A DNA stretch of 15,496 bases from Acidocella sp. (GTDB taxonomy: Bacteria > Pseudomonadota > Alphaproteobacteria > Acetobacterales > Acetobacteraceae). Below the pieces are notes generated by a model that was not told the DNA's origin, did not search any database, and was given only the letters and a program-made list of their open reading frames with translations. Location of the stretch: positions 1 through 15,496 of the forward strand of contig JAQUAC010000019.1 in NCBI GenBank assembly GCA_028687415.1, in the 5' to 3' direction. A program made the translations under genes and the position numbers. How positions within the stretch are numbered: position 1 is the stretch's first letter; each line of letters starts with the position of its first letter. Shown one piece after another: positions 1 to 7,318 of the stretch.

Positions 1-114
1 ATCATGTTCGGCCGGCTCAAAGACTGGCGCCGCGTCGCTACACGCTACGACAGATGCCCCACAGTCTTCGCCGCCGCCATCGCCCTCGCCGCTACGGTTC
101 TGTTTTGGCTATGA
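1..114 (+). CDS. IS5-family transposase, C-terminal end (partial)
   Basis: This open frame enters from the left edge and ends at TGA 112-114, giving 37 residues. The sequence contains FGRLKDWRRVATRYDRCP followed by an Ala-rich hydrophobic tail ending in LFWL. From knowledge of the family, this is the typical C-terminus of IS5-type (IS427 subgroup) DDE transposases: the RYD motif close to the end, then a short hydrophobic tail. The catalytic D, D and E residues would mostly lie outside the window, so I cannot tell whether the element is intact. It is high in GC, whereas the DNA just to its right is AT-rich, which fits insertion into a different sequence background. Assignment to the family is confident; the subgroup is less so. 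Confidence 0.82.
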   Translation: MMFGRLKDWRRVATRYDRCPTVFAAAIALAATVLFWL

Positions 115-131
115 GTCCTGAGCCTAGGAAG
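1..131 (+). mobile_element. Right end of an IS5-like insertion sequence
   Basis: The transposase stop codon is followed by a short tail, after which the composition changes abruptly to AT-rich. IS5-like elements end within a few tens of bases of the transposase stop, so the boundary should lie close to 131. I place it there because the minus-strand membrane-protein reading frame loses its hydrophobic character and becomes an anti-sense reading of the IS at about this point. The left end and any target duplication lie outside the window, so the exact terminus and inverted repeat cannot be verified. Confidence 0.55.
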
Positions 132-302
132 GAGTGATGCCGTAAAACTTAGCGGGATATCAATGCCTGCACCAAACATGAATAGGGCAAGAGTGCCGCC
201 GCAAAAGAAATGTAGTCTGGAGCGATCAGCTAAAGATGTTCCCAGATTTTTTGATACGATGAGGATAATTGAGAGCATCAGTGCAATTTGTATAATAGGC
301 AT
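132..302 (-). pseudogene. Membrane-protein fragment truncated by the IS
   Basis: A minus-strand frame opening with ATG at 300-302 encodes about 57 residues before it runs into the insertion element. It has two hydrophobic stretches, residues 5-17 (QIALMLSIILIVS) and about 33-46 (CGGTLALFMFGAG), separated by a charged turn with LADRSR, and then DIPLSF. This looks like an internal piece of a polytopic membrane protein. The FxxGxxLALF...IPLS arrangement recalls acyltransferase-3 (OafA-like) proteins, but that is a weak resemblance. No good ribosome-binding site precedes the ATG and the frame has a stop about 16 codons upstream, so this may itself be an internal segment of an older broken gene. 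Base composition is far lower in GC than in the liv operon, suggesting transferred surface-function DNA. Confidence 0.4.
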
Positions 303-446
303 GTTTTTCCGGGTGGCGGTGTGAATTGGGCTGGAAGGAGAGGTTTTATCTCATGTTAAGGGTAATAAATTTATTTGAATTAAGTCAAAGGCGTAAATAA
401 AATAAGATTGGTCTGTGAAGCGGGCCATTAAGGCCAGAATATATGA

Positions 447-608
447 TCTCGTAATGATTTGGAAGGCCCTGAGCAAAAAGGGACGCCGCATATAGTATAT
501 GGGCTAATTTTCGTTGAAAGCTTTGAAAGAATATACCGCGAACGCGGTGGCTTGTATTTTGTGAATACACGTAAGGGCGGCAAGACGCTGAGGGACGACC
601 TCAGGTAA
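447..608 (+). pseudogene. Orphan C-terminal coding remnant, function unknown
   Basis: A plus-strand open stretch after the stop at 444-446 encodes 53 residues, ending at TAA 606-608, with no in-frame start codon. The translation has a balanced, protein-like composition (for example HIVYGLIFVESFERIYRERG, then GLYFVNTRKGGKTLRDDLR at the end) and a hairpin begins two bases after the stop, as expected at the end of a gene. In-frame stops upstream indicate a truncated gene. A minus-strand frame across the same bases (385-570) is also open, so the coding strand is not certain. I do not recognise the family. Confidence 0.3.
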
Positions 609-610
609 GC

Positions 611-646
611 CCCATCATTACAAGCTGAAATACTCGCAATGATGGG
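611..646. terminator. Hairpin between convergent ends (possible bidirectional terminator)
   Basis: CCCATCATT at 611-619 is the exact reverse complement of AATGATGGG at 638-646, giving a 9-bp stem with a loop of about 18 bases that can pair partly. It lies 9 bases beyond the livK stop on the minus strand and 2 bases beyond the stop of the plus-strand remnant. Neither strand has a U-tract directly after the stem, so it is not a canonical intrinsic terminator; it could instead protect mRNA 3' ends. Confidence 0.45.
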
Positions 647-655
647 AAAACAAAA

Positions 656-1762
656 TTACGGCTTCAGCGCGGATACCGCGTAATTGCCATTGTGCCATTT
701 GTAGATGGCGTAGGCCGCGTTCACCACATCGCCCTTGGCATCAAAGCTCACCGGCCCCAGCACGCTTGCCCACGGCCCGCCGGATTTCAGCTCAGCCGCG
801 ACCTTGCTGGGGTCCGTGCTGCCGGCTTTCTGCGCGGCTTCGGCCCAGATCTGGATGGTGGCGTAGGAGTACAGCACGTAGCCGGTCGGGTCTTCCTTCA
901 GCGCCGCTAGTTCAGCAACGACCTTGGCTGCGGCAGGGTCTTTTTCAGCCGGGGGCGGGAAGGTCATCAGCATGCCCTCGGCTGTAGGCCCCGCGATCTG
1001 CCAGAGTGCCGCCGTCACCGCCGCGTCTTCCGAGACATATTGCGGCGTAAACCCCTGGGCCGCGCCCTGGCGCAAAATGAGCCCGGAATCAGAATAATAC
1101 CCGCCGATATAAACCAGCGTAATACCCTGCTGCTTCATCCGCGAGATCAGTGCCGAGTAATCTTTATCGCCCGCAGTGTAGGAGGTGTTGTACGCGATGG
1201 GCACGCCGAGCTTGGCGAGGTTGGCGCGCACCTGGTCGGCGATGCCCTTGCCGTAGGTGGAGTTGTCGTCTAGCACCGCGATCTTCGCATCTTTAAAATG
1301 GTCGGCGATATATTCCGCTGCCACCTTGCCTTGCTGGTCGTCGCGCCCGCAGGTGCGGAAGGTGAAGGCCGTGCCTTCATCAGTGTAGGCCGGGTTGGTC
1401 GAGGCCGGGCTGATCTCTAATATGCCGTTATCGGAATAAACCTTGCTGGCGGGAATGGAGGAGGCAGAGCAGAAATGCCCGTCCACCATCACCACGCCGT
1501 CCGAAACCAGGGTGTTGGCGGCACTTACCGCAGTCTTTGGGTCACAGGCATCGTCTATCGTGACTTCCTGGATCTGTTGGCCGAGTACGCCGCCGGCCTT
1601 GTTGATGTCCTGCACGGCGAGGTCAGCACCGGTTTTCATTTGCACGCCAAAGGCCGCGTTAGCGCCGGTGAGTGGTCCGGCGAGGCCGATTTTAACCTGG
1701 GCCTGGGCGAGTCCGGTGCCAAAGGCGAGAAGCGCGGCGGTGCTGAGAAGGATTTTGCGCAA
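656..1762 (-). CDS. livK: Branched-chain amino-acid-type ABC transporter, periplasmic substrate-binding protein
   Basis: This is the periplasmic binding protein of the Liv-type importer encoded immediately upstream. The 368-residue product has a clear Sec signal peptide (MRKILLSTAALLAFGTGLAQA, cleavage expected after residue 21), and the mature protein opens with QVKIGLAGPLTGANAAFG, the usual start of the type I periplasmic binding fold (Peripla_BP_6). The paired cysteines in DDACDP and HFCSASS match the disulfide common in LivK proteins. The start is TTG at 1760-1762: a GGAG ribosome-binding site at 1770-1773 sits 7 bases before it, the signal peptide begins exactly there, and no better in-frame start is nearby. 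It is the last gene of the operon, 56 bases after livF with a hairpin in the gap. Ligand could be Leu/Ile/Val or another amino acid, amide or urea; the sequence does not decide. Confidence 0.93.
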   Translation of the reverse strand: MRKILLSTAALLAFGTGLAQAQVKIGLAGPLTGANAAFGVQMKTGADLAVQDINKAGGVLGQQIQEVTIDDACDPKTAVSAANTLVSDGVVMVDGHFCSASSIPASKVYSDNGILEISPASTNPAYTDEGTAFTFRTCGRDDQQGKVAAEYIADHFKDAKIAVLDDNSTYGKGIADQVRANLAKLGVPIAYNTSYTAGDKDYSALISRMKQQGITLVYIGGYYSDSGLILRQGAAQGFTPQYVSEDAAVTAALWQIAGPTAEGMLMTFPPPAEKDPAAAKVVAELAALKEDPTGYVLYSYATIQIWAEAAQKAGSTDPSKVAAELKSGGPWASVLGPVSFDAKGDVVNAAYAIYKWHNGNYAVSALKP

Positions 1763-1769
1763 GTTTCTG

Positions 1770-1773
1770 CTCC
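1770..1773 (-). promoter_or_regulatory. Ribosome-binding site fixing the TTG start of livK
   Basis: GGAG on the minus strand, 7 bases before the TTG codon. The only nearby ATG (1774-1776) is in another frame and itself abuts this motif, so the ribosome-binding site supports the TTG start. Confidence 0.6.
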
Positions 1774-1798
1774 ATGAGTGAGACTTGCCGTGAGTATG

Positions 1799-1815
1799 CG
1801 CCTAAGTTTTAGGCG
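1799..1815 (-). repeat. Intercistronic hairpin between livF and livK
   Basis: CGCCTAA and TTAGGCG form a perfect 7-bp stem with a 3-base loop, starting 3 bases after the livF stop codon. There is no U-tract, so it is unlikely to be a strong terminator. Its position suggests an mRNA-stability or processing element that lets livK be expressed at a different level from the membrane components; that role is inferred. Confidence 0.5.
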
Positions 1816-1818
1816 GTA

Positions 1819-2534
<716 letters not shown>

Positions 2535-2538
<4 letters not shown>

Positions 2539-3353
2539 GGCGTTGCCCCCGCCAGCGGGGCGTCATCCTCATCGTCCTCGCCGAGATAGGCGGAGATGAC
2601 CACCGTGTTACTGCGGATGTCAGCGGGCTTGCCGTCGGCGATTTTCGTGCCGTGGTCGAGCACCACGATATGGTCAGAGATTTTCATCACCACGCCCATA
2701 TCGTGCTCGATGAGCAGGAGCGAGGTGCCTCCGGCCCGGATGCTCAGCAGCAGATCGTTCAGCGCCGAGGATTCGCGCGGGTTCAACCCGGCGGCGGGTT
2801 CGTCCAGGCAGAGCAGCAGTGGTTCGGTGCACATGGCGCGGGCAATCTCCAGCCGGCGTTGCGCGCCATAGGGCAGGGCGCCAGCCGGGTCGTCGGCGCG
2901 CTCCAGTAGCCCGGTCTGCGCCAGCCAATGCGTGGCGAGTTCAATGGCATGGCGCTCGGCCGCCCGGTAGCCGCCAAGGCCCAGAATGCCGAGCACGCCA
3001 AACCCGGTGCTGGCTTGCAACCGGTTGTGCTGGGCGACGAGCAGGTTCTCCAGCACGCTCATGCCGGAGAACAGGCGGATGTTCTGAAAGGTGCGGGCCA
3101 CGCGCCCCTTGCGAGCAATGGAATGGCCGGGAAGCTTGTCCAGCCGCAGATTCTTGCTCCCATGCACCACGGTAATGCTGCCGCTGCTGGGCTTGTAGAA
3201 GCCGGTGATGCAGTTGAAGAGCGTGGTTTTGCCCGCACCGTTCGGACCGATAATGGCGGTGATTTCGCCTTGCCGGGCGGTGAAGCTAACATCGTTGACG
3301 GCGGTGAGTCCGCCGAAGCGCATGGTAAGGTTAGCTACGGTGAGGATGGTCAT
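2535..3353 (-). CDS. livG: Branched-chain amino-acid-type ABC transporter, ATP-binding protein LivG
   Basis: Second ATPase subunit of the Liv importer, 272 residues. Walker A GPNGAGKTT is at 36-44 and Q-loop Q90 lies in RTFQNIRLF. The signature is LPYGAQRR (160-167), the divergent form usual in LivG rather than LSGGQ. Walker B LLLCLDEPAAGLNP starts at 179, and the switch histidine is in LLIEHDM. The protein ends with an unusually acidic tail (GEDDEDD) after the normal YLG terminus. Its ATG (3351-3353) directly abuts the livM stop (3354-3356) with no gap, so the two are read as coupled genes. Assignment as LivG rather than LivF rests on the signature variant, length and order. Confidence 0.95.
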
Positions 3354-4628
3354 TCAGCCTTGCCCCTGCGCGATTAGGTCCGCGCTTATGGGTTTTGCCT
3401 TGCCCAGCGCCACGGTGGGGCGGCGGGTGGAAATAAAGCCGCGCGGGCGGACAATCATGATCACCACTAGTGCCGCGCCGAAGATGAGCATGCGGTAGAT
3501 CTGCAGGCCTTGAAGCAGCTCGGGCACGCCGATCATTACGCAAGCAGCCAGTACTACGCCGAACTGGCTGCCCGCCCCGCCCAGCACCACGATGGCGAGC
3601 ACTGTGGCGGATTCCATAAAGGTAAAGCTGTCCGGGCTGATAAACGCTTGGCGCGTGGCGAAGAAGCACCCGGCGAACCCGCCAAACATGGCGCCAATGG
3701 CAAAGGCCGTGAGCTTGGTGTTGCGCACGTTGATGCCGAGTGAGCGGCAGGCGGTCTCATCCTCGCGCAGAGCCTCCCACGCCCGGCCCAAGGGCTGGCG
3801 GCGCAGGCGCAGCGTCACCCAGTTGGTGAGCAGCGCCAGGACCAGAATGATGTAATACAGGTAGGTGATGCGCTGGCTGGGCGAGGGCGTAATGCCGAAG
3901 AACCCGGCGAAACTGCCAGGTCCGCCCGCCATGCTGAACTTCAGGCCAAAGAGTGTGGGGTGGGGGATGTCGGTAATGCCGTTCGGCCCGCCGGTGAGTG
4001 AGACCCAGTTAGTGATGACCAGACGGATGATCTCGCCAAAGGCCAAGGTGACGATGGCGAGATAGTCGCCACGTAGCCGCAGCACGGGAAAGCCGAGGAA
4101 CACGCCCCAGCACGCGGCGAGAATCCCCGCCAGCGGCAGGCACTCCCAGAACCCCAGCCCGAAATTGGTGCTCAGCAGCCCGAAGGAATAGGCCCCGACG
4201 GCATAAAAGGCCACATACCCAAGGTCCAGCAGCCCAGCGAGGCCAACGACGATGTTCAATCCCCAGCCCAGCATCACATAGGTCATGATCAACACGCCGA
4301 GGTCGATGCTGGCGTTTTTGATGCCGGGGAGGAAGGGCATGACGATGGCGAAGATCAGCAAAGCTGGGGCGGCGTATTTGCCTGATTTCGCCAAGCCCAG
4401 GCTGAGTGCTGGAATACGGGGTGGGCGGTGGGCCTCCCAGAGCAGGAAGCAAAACCGCGCCGCGAAAGTGAGCCCAACAGCGGCGGCCAGCAACGCCGGG
4501 CGGGTGGAGAGGGTGAGGTTGCCCGAATCGCTATCACCCAGTTGCAGCCCGAGAAACGGAGCAAAGATAAGCAGCGCCATGAACGCCACCGCGCCGGAAT
4601 CTTTCACATCACGCAATAACCGGCTCAT
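3354..4628 (-). CDS. livM: Branched-chain amino-acid-type ABC transporter, permease LivM
   Basis: Inner-membrane permease, 424 residues, about the length of E. coli LivM, with a two- to three-helix N-terminal extension preceding the conserved core. Hydrophobic segments run throughout. The core motif GLNIVVGLAGLLDLGYVAFYAVGAY (around 120-145) is the hallmark of the LivM/LivH permease family, and GRAWEALREDETACRSLGINV is the cytoplasmic coupling (EAA-like) loop that contacts the ATPases. The C-terminus is basic (RPRGFISTRRP), positioned in the cytoplasm. The ATG overlaps the livH stop by four bases (4625-4628). Confidence 0.94.
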   Translation of the reverse strand: MSRLLRDVKDSGAVAFMALLIFAPFLGLQLGDSDSGNLTLSTRPALLAAAVGLTFAARFCFLLWEAHRPPRIPALSLGLAKSGKYAAPALLIFAIVMPFLPGIKNASIDLGVLIMTYVMLGWGLNIVVGLAGLLDLGYVAFYAVGAYSFGLLSTNFGLGFWECLPLAGILAACWGVFLGFPVLRLRGDYLAIVTLAFGEIIRLVITNWVSLTGGPNGITDIPHPTLFGLKFSMAGGPGSFAGFFGITPSPSQRITYLYYIILVLALLTNWVTLRLRRQPLGRAWEALREDETACRSLGINVRNTKLTAFAIGAMFGGFAGCFFATRQAFISPDSFTFMESATVLAIVVLGGAGSQFGVVLAACVMIGVPELLQGLQIYRMLIFGAALVVIMIVRPRGFISTRRPTVALGKAKPISADLIAQGQG

Positions 4629-5533
4629 ACCTTTTCCACCTCATGCCGCCCAAGCAGCCCGCTTGGCATGAACATCAGCACGATGGCGAGGATGGAGTAC
4701 ACCGCGGCATCCTTGTAGGCGACGGTGGCGTAGCCGGACCAGAACGCCTCGATAAGCCCGATCAGCAGCCCGCCCAGCACCGCCCCCGGCAGGCTGCCGA
4801 TGCCCCCCAGCACCGCCGCCGTGAAGGCTTTGATGCCCGCATTGAAGCCGATGTAGAAATCGATGACCCCGTAATAAAGCAAGAACATCACCCCCGCCAT
4901 GGCGGCGAGCGCGGAGCCGATGATGAAGGTGGTGCTGATGGTGCGATTCGTATCGATCCCCAGCAGCGCCGCCATTTTTGCGTCTTGCTCCACGGCGCGC
5001 ATGGCCCGCCCGAGCGGGGTCTTGGTGACGATGTAGGTGAACACCGCCAGCACCACGAGGGTGACGGCCATGATGGCGATCTGCATCCAGGTGAGCTGCA
5101 CGGCAAATCCATCCTGCCGCATGAGCGTGATGCCGCCGGGAATGAGATTGGGAATCGCCCGCTCCAGCGCGCCCTGGCTGGTCTGCACGTAATTCTCCAG
5201 CAGAATCGACATGCCAATGGCTGAGATCAGCGGCGCCAGCCGGAAGGAGCCGCGCAGCGGGCGGTAGGCCACGCGCTCAATGGAAAACCCGTACAGCCCG
5301 CATAAAGCCGCCGAAATAATCAGCGCGGCGAGCAGCCCCAGCGGCACGGCGGTAATGCCGGAGAGGGCGGTGATGACGATAATGCCGATAAAGGCGCCGA
5401 TCATGAAGACATCGCCATGGGCGAAATTGATCATGCCGATAATGCCGTAAACCATGGTGTAGCCCACGGCGATAAGGCCATAGATCATGCCCAGGGTGAG
5501 GCCGTTGACGAGCTGCTGCAGGGCATAGGCCAT
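4625..5533 (-). CDS. livH: Branched-chain amino-acid-type ABC transporter, permease LivH
   Basis: First gene of the operon and second inner-membrane permease, 302 residues. It opens with the family signature LVNGLTLGMIYGLIAVGYTMVYGIIGMINFAHGD and contains the coupling loop GRAMRAVEQDAKMAALLGID. The later segment GIKAFTAAVLGGIGSLPGAVLGG is also typical of LivH. Start is ATG 5531-5533 behind a near-perfect Shine-Dalgarno AAGGAGG. With LivM it forms the transmembrane channel that receives ligand from LivK. A sigma-70-like promoter candidate lies 40-65 bases upstream. Confidence 0.95.
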   Translation of the reverse strand: MAYALQQLVNGLTLGMIYGLIAVGYTMVYGIIGMINFAHGDVFMIGAFIGIIVITALSGITAVPLGLLAALIISAALCGLYGFSIERVAYRPLRGSFRLAPLISAIGMSILLENYVQTSQGALERAIPNLIPGGITLMRQDGFAVQLTWMQIAIMAVTLVVLAVFTYIVTKTPLGRAMRAVEQDAKMAALLGIDTNRTISTTFIIGSALAAMAGVMFLLYYGVIDFYIGFNAGIKAFTAAVLGGIGSLPGAVLGGLLIGLIEAFWSGYATVAYKDAAVYSILAIVLMFMPSGLLGRHEVEKV

Positions 5534-5538
5534 GGGAG

Positions 5539-5545
5539 CCTCCTT
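5539..5545 (-). promoter_or_regulatory. Strong ribosome-binding site of livH
   Basis: AAGGAGG on the minus strand, 5 bases before ATG 5531-5533; it fixes the livH start and is much stronger than sites elsewhere in the window. Confidence 0.75.
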
Positions 5546-5569
5546 CAGGCGGGGGTTTCCGTGGGGTTA

Positions 5570-5598
5570 TTAGGATATGACCGCTGCATGAAGGTCAA
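5570..5598 (-). promoter_or_regulatory. Candidate housekeeping promoter of the liv operon
   Basis: On the minus strand TTGACC (5593-5598) could be a -35 box, followed after 17 bases by TCCTAA (5570-5575) as a weak -10 box; TATCCT two bases earlier is an alternative with a shorter spacer. It is the only good -35 match between tRNA-Lys and livH. The predicted start would leave a leader of roughly 30 bases. Confidence 0.4.
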
Positions 5599-5639
5599 TG
5601 ACACTTTTTTCTGCCCAGGGGCTTTTCTTTTCCGTGGAG

Positions 5640-5650
5640 AGTTGGTAGAG
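5640..5650 (+). repeat. Copy of the tRNA-Lys D-arm sequence just upstream of the tRNA
   Basis: AGTTGGTAGAG at 5640-5650 is repeated exactly at 5678-5688 inside tRNA-Lys. The upstream copy sits in the loop of a small GTGGAG/CTCCAC dyad (5634-5639 and 5652-5657). It may be chance or a fragment of tRNA sequence left by recombination. Confidence 0.3.
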
Positions 5651-5664
5651 GCTCCACACACGGC

Positions 5665-5740
5665 GGGTGCTTAGCTCAGTTGGTAGAGCAGCTGACTCTT
5701 AATCAGCTTGTCGTAGGTTCGATCCCTACAGCACCCACCA
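5665..5740 (+). tRNA. tRNA-Lys (anticodon CUU)
   Basis: A complete cloverleaf of 76 bases including an encoded CCA (5738-5740). The acceptor stem pairs GGGTGC at 5665-5670 with GCACCC at 5731-5736. The anticodon stem GCTGA/TCAGC (5691-5695, 5703-5707) encloses the loop CTCTTAA with anticodon CTT at 5698-5700. The T arm contains GGTTCGATCC. It decodes AAG. It stands alone, not in a tRNA cluster, at the left border of the convergent-operon block. Confidence 0.97.
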
Positions 5741-6016
5741 ACATCTTTTCAAAATCTAACGCCGACCAAGAGCGCTTGGGACTCAATGGAGCTTCAAGAA
5801 TAGCCCGATAGCACGCGCCAATGGCGGCTTGCCGACATAGTCATGTCGATCTTATGACACAACTCGGACAGGATAGGTCATATCGCAACGATCTTAGGCT
5901 GAAGCCTTGTGTGGCTGAGGCGAAGTACACGCGAATGTTGCGTCGCTCAGCTTTAGGTGCAGTCCGGAACTATCCGACTGACATCCATGTTAGCGTTATT
6001 TTTGCGCAATATAGCG
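5741..6016. other. Intergenic region between tRNA-Lys and the sigma-54 promoter
   Basis: No convincing gene. It contains small dyads that could bind an activator: CGACAT-N4-ATGTCG at 5833-5848, AGGCT-N2-AGCCT at 5896-5907, and an imperfect AGTC(C)GGA/TCCGACT pair near 5960-5977. They lie about 70-210 bases upstream of the predicted transcription start. None is as strong as the palindrome upstream of the minus-strand operon. Confidence 0.4.
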
Positions 6017-6032
6017 TGGCATGAAAATTGCC
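6017..6032 (+). promoter_or_regulatory. Sigma-54 (-24/-12) promoter of the beta-barrel/ABC operon
   Basis: TGGCATGAAAATTGCC matches the sigma-54 consensus TGGCACG-N4-TTGCW at every core base except the last. The invariant GG (6018-6019) and GC (6030-6031) are separated by ten bases as required. The predicted start is near 6043, leaving a leader of about 69 bases to ATG 6112. No competing sigma-70 promoter of similar quality is visible. Confidence 0.72.
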
Positions 6033-6098
6033 TTTCGTAATATTTATAAGAATATAACGCAACTTGGGTGGGAGCACATGCCCCAACCAGGTCCTGAC

Positions 6099-6103
6099 AG
6101 GAG
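6099..6103 (+). promoter_or_regulatory. Ribosome-binding site choosing the ATG at 6112
   Basis: AGGAG, 8 bases before ATG 6112-6114. It supports this start over the longer TTG-initiated frame at 6064 and over later in-frame ATGs at 6127, 6136 and 6163, which lack a properly spaced site. Confidence 0.6.
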
Positions 6104-6111
6104 CGGTGAAG

Positions 6112-7317
6112 ATGGGCGAGCAGAGAATGACGTGCATGCAGCCGGCTGAGCCGGTGCGAGGGATGGCGAACCTGGCACTTCGCGGCATGACGCTGGCGAT
6201 GCTTGCTTGTGGCGGCGCGGCGCAGGCGCAAACCTATGGGACATCCAATGTCCCCATGCTGACCCCCTCGGCGGCCTCAATGGATACGGACCTTGGTGTC
6301 GGTGGCATGGCCATGACCATGCCCGCGGGGCATGGCACCACGCCAGCGGATGTGCAGGGCGCAATCATGGTTCCCGCGGGCAAGGTCATGGTCGGCTATT
6401 CCTACATGAACATGGACATGGCCAAAAATTACATAGGCGATTCGACCGTTTCACCGGAGACCATTGTTACCACCATCCCTTCCACCATGACGATGGCGGG
6501 CGGCAAGAAGGAGAATTACCGTATCGTTCCGAGTTCCATGGAAACTCAGATGCACATGCTGAAAGCGATGTATGGCGTGACGGACCGGCTGAACCTCATG
6601 GTGATGGGCACATACGAACAAAAATCCATGCGCATGACGACCTTTTCCGGCTCGATGGGAACCAAAGTTCTGGGCACGAGTAATTCCAGGGTTTCTGGTT
6701 TTGGCGATACCATGGTCGGCTTGCTCTGGCGGCTCTATCAAGACCCAGAGAACCACCTGCACCTGAATTTCGGCCTGAGCCTGCCCAGCGGCAGCATCAC
6801 GCAAACGACAACGATGCTGAGTCCATCAGGGAAATTAATGACCATGCGGGCAAGTTATGGGATGCAGCTTGGCACCGGCACTGTGGATGCGGAGCCAGGA
6901 CTTACCTATACCGGGCAGTTGCACGCATGGTCCTGGGGTGCCGCCTATCGCGGCCGCTTCGCGCTTGATGATAATTCCGAAGGCTATCATTACGGCGATC
7001 TGAACGAGCTTACCGGCTGGGGCGGTTACAGCTGGATTCCCGGCGTGACCACCACGGCCCAGATCGACGGTTCGATCCAAGGCCGGATTCATGGCGCGGA
7101 CCCGCTAATTACGGGGTTGATGCAGGGGACCAACCCGCGCTTCTATGGCGGCAAGCAGATCAGCCTGCTGGGCGGCGTCGAAATCGCGGGCAGCAGATTC
7201 GGTTTGAAGGGAACGCAACTCGCCATAGTGGCCGGCGGCCCGGTATATCAGAATTTGAACGGGCCGCAGCTGGGGCGTTCATGGCAGGTTGGCGTTACTT
7301 TGGGGGCGGGGTTCTAA
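6112..7317 (+). CDS. Methionine-rich outer-membrane beta-barrel protein (Phenol_MetA_deg-like)
   Basis: A 401-residue exported protein. A hydrophobic signal segment (LALRGMTLAMLACGGAAQAQ) ends near residue 39 after a rather long N-terminal region. The mature part alternates polar and aromatic residues in strand-like fashion (for example LNFGLSLPSGS, WSWGAAYRGRF, LTGWGGYSWIPG) and ends in Phe, as outer-membrane barrels do. Methionines are strikingly frequent, in patches such as MAMTMPAGHG near 66-75, YSYMNMDM near 105 and METQMHMLKAMYG, and mostly alternate along putative strands. The body resembles the PF13557 'transporter' family; I recall related Met-rich members near copper genes, but this is memory, not a search. 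It is first in an operon with a binding protein, permease and ATPase, so a role as the outer-membrane entry pore for their ligand is a reasonable inference. Metal binding is a guess from Met/His content. Confidence 0.72.
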   Translation: MGEQRMTCMQPAEPVRGMANLALRGMTLAMLACGGAAQAQTYGTSNVPMLTPSAASMDTDLGVGGMAMTMPAGHGTTPADVQGAIMVPAGKVMVGYSYMNMDMAKNYIGDSTVSPETIVTTIPSTMTMAGGKKENYRIVPSSMETQMHMLKAMYGVTDRLNLMVMGTYEQKSMRMTTFSGSMGTKVLGTSNSRVSGFGDTMVGLLWRLYQDPENHLHLNFGLSLPSGSITQTTTMLSPSGKLMTMRASYGMQLGTGTVDAEPGLTYTGQLHAWSWGAAYRGRFALDDNSEGYHYGDLNELTGWGGYSWIPGVTTTAQIDGSIQGRIHGADPLITGLMQGTNPRFYGGKQISLLGGVEIAGSRFGLKGTQLAIVAGGPVYQNLNGPQLGRSWQVGVTLGAGF

Positions 7318-7318
7318 T

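Larger units (their letters stand above)
115..655. other. AT-rich accessory scar between IS and liv operon
   Basis: These 540 bases hold no intact gene. They carry the truncated membrane-protein frame, the orphan C-terminal remnant and a hairpin. The middle part (about 240-540) is clearly poorer in GC than everything to the right. I read it as decayed horizontally acquired DNA at the edge of the conserved liv operon. I see no promoter or RNA gene in it. Confidence 0.5.

Noticed and set aside
385..570. Minus-strand 61-codon open frame
   Set aside because: It overlaps the plus-strand remnant that ends cleanly before a hairpin, has no ribosome-binding site and no recognised relatives; the strand is left open in the remnant's entry.
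611..646. Classical Rho-independent terminator
   Set aside because: The stem is good but no U-tract follows it on either strand, so it is listed only as a possible bidirectional terminator.
5821..6024. 67-codon open frame upstream of the beta-barrel gene
   Set aside because: It has no ribosome-binding site, runs into the sigma-54 promoter, and its composition is not protein-like.
6064..6111. TTG-initiated extension of the beta-barrel protein
   Set aside because: It would put 16 extra residues before an already long signal region; AGGAG favours ATG 6112.
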